DNA from: Massiliimalia sp964370215
GTDB taxonomy: Bacteria; Bacillota; Clostridia; Oscillospirales; Ruminococcaceae
Assembly (NCBI GenBank): GCA_964370215.1
Contig: CAYJIM010000054.1
Coordinates: 1 to 16,558 of the forward strand
Reading direction: 5' to 3'
DNA: 16,558 nucleotides
How positions within the stretch are numbered: position 1 is the stretch's first letter; each line of letters opens with the position of its first letter. Below the pieces are notes generated by a model. It made no database searches. It saw nothing but the letters and a program-made list of their open reading frames with translations, and was not told the DNA's origin. The position numbers and the translations under genes were made by a program. Positions 1 through 7,297 of this stretch are shown piece after piece.

Positions 1-2
1 TT

Positions 3-62
3 GAAGAAGAGGAAGTCGAAGAAGAATTGCCTACCGAACAGGTGGCAAGAACAAATGCATAA
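3..62 (+). CDS. 3' end of an unidentified gene with an acidic C-terminus
   Basis: The frame open from the window edge gives EEEEVEEELPTEQVARTNA and then TAA. Nine of these nineteen residues are glutamate, so the protein ends in an acidic, probably disordered tail. Too little is present to name the family. The reading is supported by the strong factor-independent terminator that starts about 20 bases after the stop, as expected at the end of a transcription unit. Only the tail is in the window, so no function is proposed. Confidence 0.5.
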   Translation, partial: EEEEVEEELPTEQVARTNA

Positions 63-82
63 TAGCACAAATGTCAGTGTGC

Positions 83-117
83 AAAGAAGGAGCAACCGAT
101 TGGTTGCTCCTTCTTTT
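83..117 (+). terminator. Strong intrinsic terminator after the left-edge gene
   Basis: A 15-bp perfect stem (83-97 with 102-116) closes a GATT loop, and the distal arm ends in TTCTTTT. It follows the left-edge gene and lies between two convergent genes, just beyond the stop of galM. It may therefore also stop transcripts arriving from galM, although the T-run is poorer in that direction. Confidence 0.9.
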
Positions 118-131
118 ATAGGTAGGCTTGA

Positions 132-1169
132 TTACACAATGCTAAATTGGTAGCTGGTGCAGTCGCTGTAGATCTCGCCTTTGCGCAGGATCATGCTGCC
201 CAGATGTGGGTGTGCCATGCAGTTGGGGATGAGTTGGGTTTCCAGACAAAAACCTTGGCGTGGGGTGTAGGAAGCCCCTGCTTTACCGGCGCAGGTGTCC
301 ATCATATTGCCGGCATAGAATTGAATGGCAGGCTTGTTGGTGAAGGTCTTCATACAGATCCCTGTTTGGTCACCAATCGCTTCGGCAGCAATGCCAACCT
401 GTCCTTCACGAGTATTCAATACAAAATTGTGGTCATATCCACCGGTGATGGCAAAATCCGGCACGTTGTCAATGTCGTCGGCAACGGTGCGGAAGTCGGT
501 AAAATCAAATACCGTCCCTGCAACCGGTGTCACTTCACCTGTTGGACAGCAGTTGCCGTCTACCGGAGTATAGAAGTCGGCATACAATTTCAATTTGTGG
601 TTGACAATGCTACCGCTTTGGTGTCCGTTGAGGTTAAAGTAGGCGTGGTTGGTGAGGTTGACCACGGTGTCGGCATCCGATACCGCACGGTAGGAAAGGG
701 TGAGAGCGGCATCGTCTGAAAGGGTGTAGGTGACGGTGATAGACACTGTCCCCGGATAACCGCATTCGCCATCGGGAGAGGTGTAATGGCAGACCAGAGC
801 ACCGTCACACACTTCGATTGCCCACATTTTGGTGTCGAATCCGTTGGGACCACCATGCAGGTTGTTGTTGCCGTCGTTTTTGCCGAGTTGATAGTCGGTG
901 CTGTTCAAGGAGAATTTTGCGTCGGCAATGCGGTTGGAGGTGCGTCCGATGATAGCGCCTAAGTAACCGCCACGTACAGTGTATTCCTCCACTGTATCAA
1001 AACCACAGAGGACATCGACGATGTCGCCGTTTTGATCAGGGGTGCGAATGGAAACCAAAGTCGCCCCTCGGGTCATAATGTCGACCTCGGTGGTACCGTT
1101 TTTCAAAGTATAGAGGGTATTTTGCTGTCCATCAATCGTGCCAAAAGGTTTTTGTTGAATTGTTGTCAT
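132..1169 (-). CDS. galM: Aldose 1-epimerase (mutarotase)
   Basis: GalM interconverts the alpha and beta anomers of aldoses such as galactose and glucose in the cytoplasm, feeding the Leloir pathway. The 345-residue product has the usual family length. Recognisable sites are NNLHGG (His105), LTNHAYFN (His175, proposed general acid), GGYDHNF (Asp246) and the catalytic-base motif CLETQ (Glu310). The frame is open for 101 codons further upstream, but ATG 1169 is chosen. It has GGAG eight bases upstream, begins where family similarity begins, and lies about 40 bases after the predicted transcription start. No galK, galT or galE is nearby, so the gene appears to be a lone housekeeping mutarotase. 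It is separated from cinA by a terminator and has its own promoter. Confidence 0.94.
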   Translation of the reverse strand: MTTIQQKPFGTIDGQQNTLYTLKNGTTEVDIMTRGATLVSIRTPDQNGDIVDVLCGFDTVEEYTVRGGYLGAIIGRTSNRIADAKFSLNSTDYQLGKNDGNNNLHGGPNGFDTKMWAIEVCDGALVCHYTSPDGECGYPGTVSITVTYTLSDDAALTLSYRAVSDADTVVNLTNHAYFNLNGHQSGSIVNHKLKLYADFYTPVDGNCCPTGEVTPVAGTVFDFTDFRTVADDIDNVPDFAITGGYDHNFVLNTREGQVGIAAEAIGDQTGICMKTFTNKPAIQFYAGNMMDTCAGKAGASYTPRQGFCLETQLIPNCMAHPHLGSMILRKGEIYSDCTSYQFSIV

Positions 1170-1215
1170 GCCAATAACTCCATTCTGCCGTGCGATGTCG
1201 GCTTGTATTTTCTTC

Positions 1216-1244
1216 ATTATACGACGTTGCAAAGGAAATTGCAA
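1216..1244 (-). promoter_or_regulatory. Promoter of galM
   Basis: Read on the minus strand, a -35 TTGCAA (1239-1244) is separated by exactly 17 bases from a perfect -10 TATAAT (1216-1221). The expected start near 1209 gives a leader of about 40 bases. A tandem TTCGTG repeat (1256-1267) lies just upstream of the -35; whether it binds a regulator is unknown. Confidence 0.82.
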
Positions 1245-1303
1245 TAGGAAATGTGCACGAACACGAAACTTTTTGCGGTTGCGGGTTTTTCGACGGTTTG
1301 AGT

Positions 1304-1338
1304 AAACCCCATATCGCCTTAAAGGAGATATGGGGTTT
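1304..1338 (-). terminator. Probable intrinsic terminator after cinA
   Basis: A 12-bp stem (1304-1315 with 1327-1338, AAACCCCATATC/GATATGGGGTTT) starts five bases after the cinA stop. CCTT/AAGG can extend it inside the loop. The minus-strand T-run is only three bases, so termination may be partial. The plus-strand side is T-richer (TTTGCTTTTATT), but no plus-strand gene leads into it. Confidence 0.62.
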
Positions 1339-1342
1339 GCTT

Positions 1343-2605
1343 TTATTGATATTCTGTCAGTGTTGTCGGATCGATGAGGGACAGGCGCACCATGTTGAGT
1401 GCTTGTAGGCAGGAGAGATTGCGAATGTATTGACGCTCGGTTTTGTAGCGACCGAATGCAAATTGCTTGCACCAGACCTTATCGTTATGACAAACAGCGA
1501 CAAAGACGGTACCAACCGGCTTCTCTTCGCTACCGCCGTCGGGACCGGCAATGCCGGTGATGGCAACCGAGAAGTCGGCACCCGATACACGGGCAAGACC
1601 GGTTGCCATTTCGGTGGCAACCTCAGCACTGACAGCGCCGACTGCTTCCAACGTTTCGGGCAGGACACCCAGCTGATTTGTCTTGACTTCGTTGGCGTAG
1701 GTGATCATGCCGGTTTTGAAGATGGCGGAGCAACCTGCAATTTCAGTGATTTTTTCGGTCAGCATCCCACCGGTACAGCTTTCAGCAGTCGCAATGGTTT
1801 TGCCGTGGGACAAGAGTGTTTCCACCACAACTTGGTGAAGACTGTCCTTGTCAATGCCATAAATGGCAGAGCCGAGAATACCACGCATCTCTGCAATGAC
1901 CTGATCCACCAATTCCTCTGCAAGGGCAAGGGTGTCTGCTTTGGCAGTGACACGCACCAAGACCTCCCCGTCTTTTGCGTACAATGCGACGGTTGGGTTT
2001 TGGCGTTCCACCAAATCCATTAGCATCGGTTCAAGTGCCGATTCCCCAATGCCGAATACCCGCACATTTTTGGAGAAAATGGGTTGTGCGGTCAATTTTT
2101 GTAGATAGGGGCGCACATAGGTCGCAAACATCGGGTGCAGTTCACGTGGAGGGCCGGGGAGCAACACCACCACTTTATTGTGCTTTTCGATGATCAAGCC
2201 GGGTGCGGTGCCCCAATCATTTTGCAGGACCATTGCCCCTTCTGGCACCAATGCCTGCTTGAGGTTGTTTTCGGTCATGGGATGGTTGAGTCGCTTGAAA
2301 AAGGCGGTTAAGCGTTCCACCACAGCAGGATCGGGTGCACAGGGAAGATCCAGCAGATCACACACCACTTTTTTGGTGATGTCATCGGTGGTGGGCCCCA
2401 ACCCCCCAGTCAAAAAGATCATGTCACTGCGTGACAATGCGGTGTTCAAAATGGTGGAAAAACGTCCGTCGTTGTCACCGACAGCGGTGTGGTAATAGAC
2501 GTTGATACCCACTGCCGCCAATTCCTGTGAGAGAAATTGTGCATGGGTGTTTTGGATGTCGCCGAGAATAATTTCAGTACCAACTGCAATGAGTTCTGCG
2601 TTCAT
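1343..2605 (-). CDS. cinA: CinA family nicotinamide-nucleotide amidohydrolase
   Basis: This is a full-length two-domain CinA of 420 residues. The N-terminal molybdopterin-binding-like (MoCF/COG1058) domain carries TGGLGPTTDD at residues 66-75. The C-terminal CinA/PncC domain carries AESCTGG (274-280), with the serine-containing active-site motif, and TGIAGPDGG (350-358). In characterised relatives the C-terminal domain deamidates nicotinamide mononucleotide to nicotinate mononucleotide for NAD recycling, and the N-terminal domain can have ADP-ribose pyrophosphatase activity. Some relatives are competence-induced; nothing here indicates competence control. ATG 2605 has AAAGGAG nine bases upstream. 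It is the last gene of a desulfurase-thiI-cinA operon, 27 bases after thiI. Confidence 0.96.
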   Translation of the reverse strand: MNAELIAVGTEIILGDIQNTHAQFLSQELAAVGINVYYHTAVGDNDGRFSTILNTALSRSDMIFLTGGLGPTTDDITKKVVCDLLDLPCAPDPAVVERLTAFFKRLNHPMTENNLKQALVPEGAMVLQNDWGTAPGLIIEKHNKVVVLLPGPPRELHPMFATYVRPYLQKLTAQPIFSKNVRVFGIGESALEPMLMDLVERQNPTVALYAKDGEVLVRVTAKADTLALAEELVDQVIAEMRGILGSAIYGIDKDSLHQVVVETLLSHGKTIATAESCTGGMLTEKITEIAGCSAIFKTGMITYANEVKTNQLGVLPETLEAVGAVSAEVATEMATGLARVSGADFSVAITGIAGPDGGSEEKPVGTVFVAVCHNDKVWCKQFAFGRYKTERQYIRNLSCLQALNMVRLSLIDPTTLTEYQ

Positions 2606-2632
2606 AACGTGATGCTCCTTTGAGAATAAAAA

Positions 2633-3811
2633 TCAATCGTCTGCGTGGATGCGTTTGACGGTGGTGTCTGTCACCGCTTGGTCAATGAGGGACGTAAAAT
2701 CAAACTGTGCCTGTGCCTCACGTACCATCAAAACAGTGGGATTTGTTTTGGGGTGTTTGGGGGTGAAAACGGTACAGCAGTCTTCATAAGGGAGGATAGA
2801 GGTTTCAAAGGTGTCGATTTTGCGTGCCAGTGTGACGATTTCCTCTTTGTCCATCCCGATGAGTGGACGGAACACCGGCATGGTACAAACGTCGTCGGTG
2901 GTTGCGATGGCAGCAATGGTTTGACTTGCCACCTGTGCAAGGCTCTCACCGGTGATCAAGGCACCCAGTTCCTCTTTGGCACAGATCTTTTGGGCAATCT
3001 CCATCATCAAGCGACGCATGATAATGGTAAAGAGATCTTCGGGACAATGGTCACGAATCGCCTCTTGAATTTTGGTGAAGGGGACGCAGTGAAAGTGAAT
3101 GCGTCCGGCATAGGCGGCCACCTTTTGGCAAAGCGTTTCCACCTTTTGCAGGGCACGGTCGCTGGTGTAAGGGGGACTGACAAAGTGGATAGCATGCAGT
3201 TGCAGGCCACGTTTTGCCATCATATAGCCGGCAACAGGGGAGTCGATGCCCCCCGAAACCAACAGCATGGCCTTGCCACTGGTACCCACCGGCATCCCGC
3301 CGGCGCCCTTAATTTGATTGGCGTGGATGTAAGCGCCAAAGTCACGCACTTCCACTGTGACGACCACTTCGGGGTTGCGCACATCCACTTTGAGGTGTGG
3401 GTAGGCGGAAAGCAGTACCCCGCCAAGATCACGCATGATTTCCGGTGTCTGCATCGGGAATTTTTTGTCGGCGCGTTTGGCGTTGACCTTAAAGGTTTTG
3501 GCATAAGGGAGTACTTCTTTCATATACTCGACCGCCGCAGTGCGGATGACTTCTATATCCTTTTCCACCACAGCCGCACGGGAAAAGGCTGCGATGCCGA
3601 AAATTTTTGTCAGGCGCTCCACCGCTTCTTCAAAGTCGATGCCGTCCTCTTTGGGTTCCACGTACATCGTTGATTGTGCCTTGGTCACACGAAACTTGCC
3701 AAGGTCTTGCAGTCTCCATTTGATGTTGCGTACCAACGCATCTTCAAAGGTGTGGCGATTCAAGCCCTTGAGGGCGATTTCACCGTTTTTGATCATAATG
3801 ACTTCTTGCAT
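2633..3811 (-). CDS. thiI: tRNA 4-thiouridine synthetase ThiI, short form without rhodanese domain
   Basis: ThiI adenylates U8 of tRNA and replaces its oxygen with sulfur to make 4-thiouridine, a near-UV sensor. In some bacteria it also supplies sulfur for thiamine thiazole. The 392-residue protein has an N-terminal ferredoxin-like/THUMP region (about 1-165), the PP-loop ATP site SGGIDS (186-191), GESLAQVASQT (288-298) and PYEDCC (341-346) followed by PKHP. It stops where E. coli ThiI (482 residues) continues into a rhodanese domain with a persulfide cysteine, so sulfur must arrive another way. A cysteine desulfurase gene directly upstream, as in the Bacillus nifZ-thiI pair, suggests direct transfer. 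ATG 3811 has GGAG six bases upstream. Confidence 0.96.
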   Translation of the reverse strand: MQEVIMIKNGEIALKGLNRHTFEDALVRNIKWRLQDLGKFRVTKAQSTMYVEPKEDGIDFEEAVERLTKIFGIAAFSRAAVVEKDIEVIRTAAVEYMKEVLPYAKTFKVNAKRADKKFPMQTPEIMRDLGGVLLSAYPHLKVDVRNPEVVVTVEVRDFGAYIHANQIKGAGGMPVGTSGKAMLLVSGGIDSPVAGYMMAKRGLQLHAIHFVSPPYTSDRALQKVETLCQKVAAYAGRIHFHCVPFTKIQEAIRDHCPEDLFTIIMRRLMMEIAQKICAKEELGALITGESLAQVASQTIAAIATTDDVCTMPVFRPLIGMDKEEIVTLARKIDTFETSILPYEDCCTVFTPKHPKTNPTVLMVREAQAQFDFTSLIDQAVTDTTVKRIHADD

Positions 3812-3850
3812 GGGTTACTCCATTCTGTCACCTACAGTGACTTGGTTGTT

Positions 3851-4999
3851 TTATCGTATACGCTTTAATTTGGCAAGCGAGGCCAGTCCTCTTAGAATCC
3901 CCTCCAGTAATCGATCTAGATCATCGGTCATTATTTCCGGGGAAAAGCTGATGCGTAGTGCGGTATCGATGCGCGCATCGGGAATGTTCAGCGCCTGCAA
4001 CACCTTACTCTTTTTGCCTTTTGAGCAGGCTGATCCACTACTGACGTAGATGCCCAAAGCCTCAAGGTGGTGCAACAGCACCTCCGAACGCAAGCCCTCC
4101 ACCGAAAAGTTGATGATATAAGGCACGCCATCGACAGGGCTGTTGAGGGTGATTTCCGGTATGGATTGCACCCGATCAAAAAAGTACTGTTGCAAGCACT
4201 TGTAATGCGCAAGATGCTCTTTTTGATGGGGTAGGTAGTCGACACAAGCGGCGGCAAATGCGGCGATCATCGGAACACTTTCGGTACCGACCCGCAGGTC
4301 TCGTTGTTGACCACCCCCATACAATAAGGGCGAGATGGTCACCCCTTTTTTGAGGTAGAGTAGACCCACCCCTTTGGGGGCATACACCTTGTGGCCACTG
4401 GCGGATAACAGATCAATGCCGGTGTTTTTCAATTTGATCGGCAGTTTCAAAAAGCTCTGTACCGCGTCGGTATGTACGAGGGTCTCTTTGTTCTTGCGCT
4501 TGACAGCAGCAGCAATCTCTACAATCGGCAGTTGCAATCCAGTTTCGTTGTTGACGGTCATCGCAGTGACCAAAATGGTGTTGTCGTCCACCGCGTTGTA
4601 AAAATCCACAGGGTTGTAGTAGCCGTCCTTGTCGGGATGAATGGTCACAATGTCAAATCCCTGTTGTTGTAGCATCGCACAGGGTTCGCTGACCGAAGGG
4701 TGTTCGATGGCAGTCGTGACAATGCGTTTGCCACGGCGCTTATGACTGGCGGCGACGCCCAAAATGGCAAGGTTGTTGGATTCGGTTGCGCCTGAAGTGA
4801 ACAGCAGTTCATCCTCTCGACAATGGAGGAGCGACGAAAAAGTTTTTTTTGCCGATTGGAGCAACTGTTCCGCTTCAAATCCCTTGCGGTGCAGTGAAGA
4901 GGGGTTGCCATATTGAAACGCCATCGCCTCGGTGGCGGCGGTGATCGCCGGTGGGCACACCTTGGTGGTGGCGCTGTGATCTAGGTACAGTTCAACCAT
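3851..4999 (-). CDS. Cysteine desulfurase (NifS/IscS-like, class V aminotransferase fold)
   Basis: This PLP enzyme converts cysteine to alanine and leaves a persulfide on its active-site cysteine. The 382-residue product shows YLDHSATT at the start, GNPSSLH (31-37), TSGATESNN (68-76), EHPS with His100, the PLP-binding lysine in SGHK (Lys204), and the catalytic cysteine in SSGSACS (Cys325). The frame is open to a TTG at 5092, but that codon lies inside the promoter spacer, so ATG 4999 is preferred. Its ribosome site is weak (GGAAAGCGAG, rather far upstream). Position directly before thiI suggests that it serves 4-thiouridine synthesis like Bacillus NifZ; a general IscS role in Fe-S assembly cannot be excluded. 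No scaffold gene (iscU/sufU) is adjacent. Confidence 0.94.
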   Translation of the reverse strand: MVELYLDHSATTKVCPPAITAATEAMAFQYGNPSSLHRKGFEAEQLLQSAKKTFSSLLHCREDELLFTSGATESNNLAILGVAASHKRRGKRIVTTAIEHPSVSEPCAMLQQQGFDIVTIHPDKDGYYNPVDFYNAVDDNTILVTAMTVNNETGLQLPIVEIAAAVKRKNKETLVHTDAVQSFLKLPIKLKNTGIDLLSASGHKVYAPKGVGLLYLKKGVTISPLLYGGGQQRDLRVGTESVPMIAAFAAACVDYLPHQKEHLAHYKCLQQYFFDRVQSIPEITLNSPVDGVPYIINFSVEGLRSEVLLHHLEALGIYVSSGSACSKGKKSKVLQALNIPDARIDTALRISFSPEIMTDDLDRLLEGILRGLASLAKLKRIR

Positions 5000-5033
5000 A
5001 AAAATATAGACTCGCTTTCCATGACAAGTGTTC

Positions 5034-5070
5034 AAAAAAATGCAGTGTGCGATGAAAAGATCACGCACTG
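5034..5070 (-). promoter_or_regulatory. Hairpin plus T7 tract in the desulfurase-thiI-cinA leader (possible attenuator)
   Basis: On the minus strand an 11-position stem (5060-5070 with 5043-5053; one C-A mismatch, one G-U pair) closes a CTTTTC loop. CA and seven Ts (5034-5040) follow. It begins about four bases after the predicted transcription start and ends 35 bases before the ATG, so it is the first thing transcribed. It resembles an intrinsic terminator; it could instead be a 5' stabilising hairpin. Confidence 0.5.
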
Positions 5071-5080
5071 ATACAGTCTT

Positions 5081-5109
5081 ATTATACCGCAAAATTTGTC
5101 ATGTGGCAA
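5081..5109 (-). promoter_or_regulatory. Promoter of the desulfurase-thiI-cinA operon
   Basis: The minus strand reads TTGCCA (5104-5109), a 17-base spacer, then a perfect TATAAT (5081-5086). Five of six -35 bases match consensus. The start is expected near 5074, giving a leader of about 75 bases to ATG 4999. No other comparable promoter is visible between the three genes. Confidence 0.82.
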
Positions 5110-5247
5110 GATGTTAAAATCTCAGACGGTTGAAAAAGGCACAACTGTCAGGATGTGAGCCATGTTACGATCTTGAAAAATGATCATCCTCTTTGATTTT
5201 GCTTTTATTTTGGGCACAATTATGGTATATTAGAAGTAGTACGGTTC

Positions 5248-5276
5248 TTGACAAAAAACGTCGAATGCGGTAAAAT
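5248..5276 (+). promoter_or_regulatory. Promoter of uvrBA
   Basis: A perfect -35 TTGACA (5248-5253) is followed by a 17-base spacer and a -10 TAAAAT (5271-5276). Transcription should start near 5283, inside the LexA box. The promoter is divergent from the desulfurase promoter 139 bases away. Confidence 0.88.
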
Positions 5277-5290
5277 AGAACAAATGTTTG
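5277..5290 (+). promoter_or_regulatory. LexA (DinR) SOS operator of uvrBA
   Basis: AGAACAAATGTTTG matches the Firmicute LexA/DinR consensus CGAACRNRYGTTYC at all defined positions except the first and last. It directly abuts the -10 and covers the expected start site, the classical position for repression. uvrB is a standard SOS gene in Firmicutes, which supports the call. Confidence 0.82.
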
Positions 5291-5314
5291 TTTTTGTAAA
5301 GAAAGGATAGCGAT

Positions 5315-7285
5315 ATGGAACAACGACCCTTTGAACTGGTGTCAAATTTTGCCCCGACAGGGGATCAGCCTCAGGCGATTGAGAAGTTGGCCAAGGGCAT
5401 CATGGATGGTGAAGCGGAACAGACGCTGTTGGGGGTCACAGGTTCCGGTAAAACCTTCACCATGGCGAATGTCATTCAAAAGGTCGGCAAACCCACCTTG
5501 GTACTCGCCCACAACAAGACACTGGCGGCACAGCTCTGCTCGGAATTTAAAGAGTTTTTTCCAAACAATGCCGTGGAATATTTTGTATCTTACTATGACT
5601 ACTACCAACCGGAAGCCTATATCCCAGGTACCGATACCTATATTGAAAAGGATATGGCCATCAACGATGAAATTGACAAACTGCGTCACTCGGCCACCTG
5701 TGCGCTGGGAGAACGTACCGATGTCATCATCGTTGCGAGTGTTTCCTGCATTTATGCGCTCGGTAGTCCGGAGGATTACCGTACCATGCTTGTGTCGTTG
5801 CGCACCGGCATGGAAATTGGCAGAGATGAACTGATTCGCCGTTTGGTGGAAATTCAGTATGAGCGCAACGATGTCAACTTCGTCCGCAACAAGTTTCGGG
5901 TGCGTGGCGATGTGTTGGAAATCTTTCCGGCAAACTCCAACGAAACGGCGATTCGTGTGGAATTTTTTGGCGACGAAATTGACCGCATGACCGAAATTCA
6001 TGTGCTGACAGGGGAGGTGCAACGCACCACCCAACATGTGGCAATCTATCCGGCCTCCCATTACATCGTCTCACAGGAGAAGCGACGGGAGGGGATTGAG
6101 CGAATTGAGGCAGAATTGGAAGAGCGGGTCGCCTTTTTCAAAGAAAACGAACAACTATTGGAGGCGCAGCGCATCCAACAGCGCACAAAATACGACATTG
6201 AAATGTTAGAGGAAATCGGATTTTGTAAGGGGATTGAAAACTATTCGGCAGTGCTTGCCGGTCGTCCACGTGGCAGTACCCCTTGTTGCCTATTGGATCA
6301 TTTTCCGGAAGACTTTTTGATGATCATCGACGAGTCGCATGTTACCGTATCGCAGGTGCGTGGCATGTATTTTGGGGACGAGGCACGCAAGCGTACTTTG
6401 GTGGATTATGGCTTTCGTCTACCCTCCGCCTACGACAACCGACCGCAGAATTTTGAAGAGTTTCGTTCCAAACTGCACCAGGTGCTCTATGTGTCGGCAA
6501 CCCCCGGTCCCTTTGAACGGGAGCACAGCAGTCAGGTGGTGGAGCAGATCATCCGCCCGACGGGGCTTTTGGATCCCGTTGTCACCGTCAAACCGGTGGA
6601 AGGGCAGATTGAGGACATTGTCACCAACATTTATGAGCGGATCGATTTAAAACAACGCATCCTTATCACGACATTGACCAAAAAGATGGCGGAGGATTTG
6701 ACGACCTATCTTGAAAACCTTTCCATCAAGGTGCGCTATATGCACCATGACATTGAAACGATTGAACGCATGGAAATCATTCGTGACCTGCGTTTGGGTG
6801 AGTTTGATGTGTTGGTCGGGATCAACCTGCTGCGGGAGGGGCTTGACATTCCGGAAGTGGGATTGGTCTGCATTCTCGATGCCGATAAAGAAGGGTTTTT
6901 ACGCAGTGAAACATCACTTATTCAGATCATCGGCCGTGCGGCAAGAAATGCGAATGGACAAGTGCTGATGTATGCCGACAGTGTCACCCCGTCGATGGAA
7001 CGTGCTTTGACCGAAACAGAACGTCGCCGTGGCGTACAGATGGCTTACAATGAAGCGCACGGCATTGTCCCACAGAGTATCAAAAAAGAAGTGCGTGACA
7101 TTCTGGAAATTTCCAGAAAAAATGCCGACAACGATGTCAGAAAATTGCAAAAGCGCTTGAATGAGCGTGAAAAACAAGCACTCATCAAAAAGTTACAGGC
7201 ACAGATGAAAGATGCCGCAAAACTGTTGGAATTTGAATATGCGGCGGAAATTCGTGACAAAATTAAGCAGTTGACAGGCGAGTAG
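5315..7285 (+). CDS. uvrB: UvrABC system protein B (excinuclease helicase subunit)
   Basis: UvrB receives damaged DNA from UvrA, verifies the lesion by inserting a beta-hairpin into the duplex, and then recruits UvrC for incision. The 656-residue protein has the usual length. It shows Walker A GVTGSGKT (40-47), the tyrosine-rich beta-hairpin YYDYYQPEAYIP (93-104), the DESH box (339-342), SATP (394-397), helicase motif VI QIIGRAARN (537-545), and a C-terminal UVR motif (about 621-654) that contacts UvrC and UvrA. ATG 5315 follows AAAGGA by seven bases. It is the first gene of a LexA-controlled operon with uvrA 12 bases downstream; uvrC is not in the window. All key motifs are intact. Confidence 0.98.
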   Translation: MEQRPFELVSNFAPTGDQPQAIEKLAKGIMDGEAEQTLLGVTGSGKTFTMANVIQKVGKPTLVLAHNKTLAAQLCSEFKEFFPNNAVEYFVSYYDYYQPEAYIPGTDTYIEKDMAINDEIDKLRHSATCALGERTDVIIVASVSCIYALGSPEDYRTMLVSLRTGMEIGRDELIRRLVEIQYERNDVNFVRNKFRVRGDVLEIFPANSNETAIRVEFFGDEIDRMTEIHVLTGEVQRTTQHVAIYPASHYIVSQEKRREGIERIEAELEERVAFFKENEQLLEAQRIQQRTKYDIEMLEEIGFCKGIENYSAVLAGRPRGSTPCCLLDHFPEDFLMIIDESHVTVSQVRGMYFGDEARKRTLVDYGFRLPSAYDNRPQNFEEFRSKLHQVLYVSATPGPFEREHSSQVVEQIIRPTGLLDPVVTVKPVEGQIEDIVTNIYERIDLKQRILITTLTKKMAEDLTTYLENLSIKVRYMHHDIETIERMEIIRDLRLGEFDVLVGINLLREGLDIPEVGLVCILDADKEGFLRSETSLIQIIGRAARNANGQVLMYADSVTPSMERALTETERRRGVQMAYNEAHGIVPQSIKKEVRDILEISRKNADNDVRKLQKRLNEREKQALIKKLQAQMKDAAKLLEFEYAAEIRDKIKQLTGE

Positions 7286-7297
7286 GAGGAAGTCAGA

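Noticed and set aside
1170..1472. N-terminal extension of galM to 446 residues
   Set aside because: The extension overlaps the galM promoter, the cinA terminator and the end of cinA. ATG 1169 has a good ribosome site and gives the family length.
2645..3673. A 342-codon plus-strand frame opposite thiI
   Set aside because: It is a shadow of thiI, whose PP-loop and THUMP regions are unmistakable on the minus strand.
5000..5092. TTG start for the desulfurase giving 413 residues
   Set aside because: TTG 5092 lies within the promoter spacer, upstream of the expected transcription start, and the extension has no family similarity.
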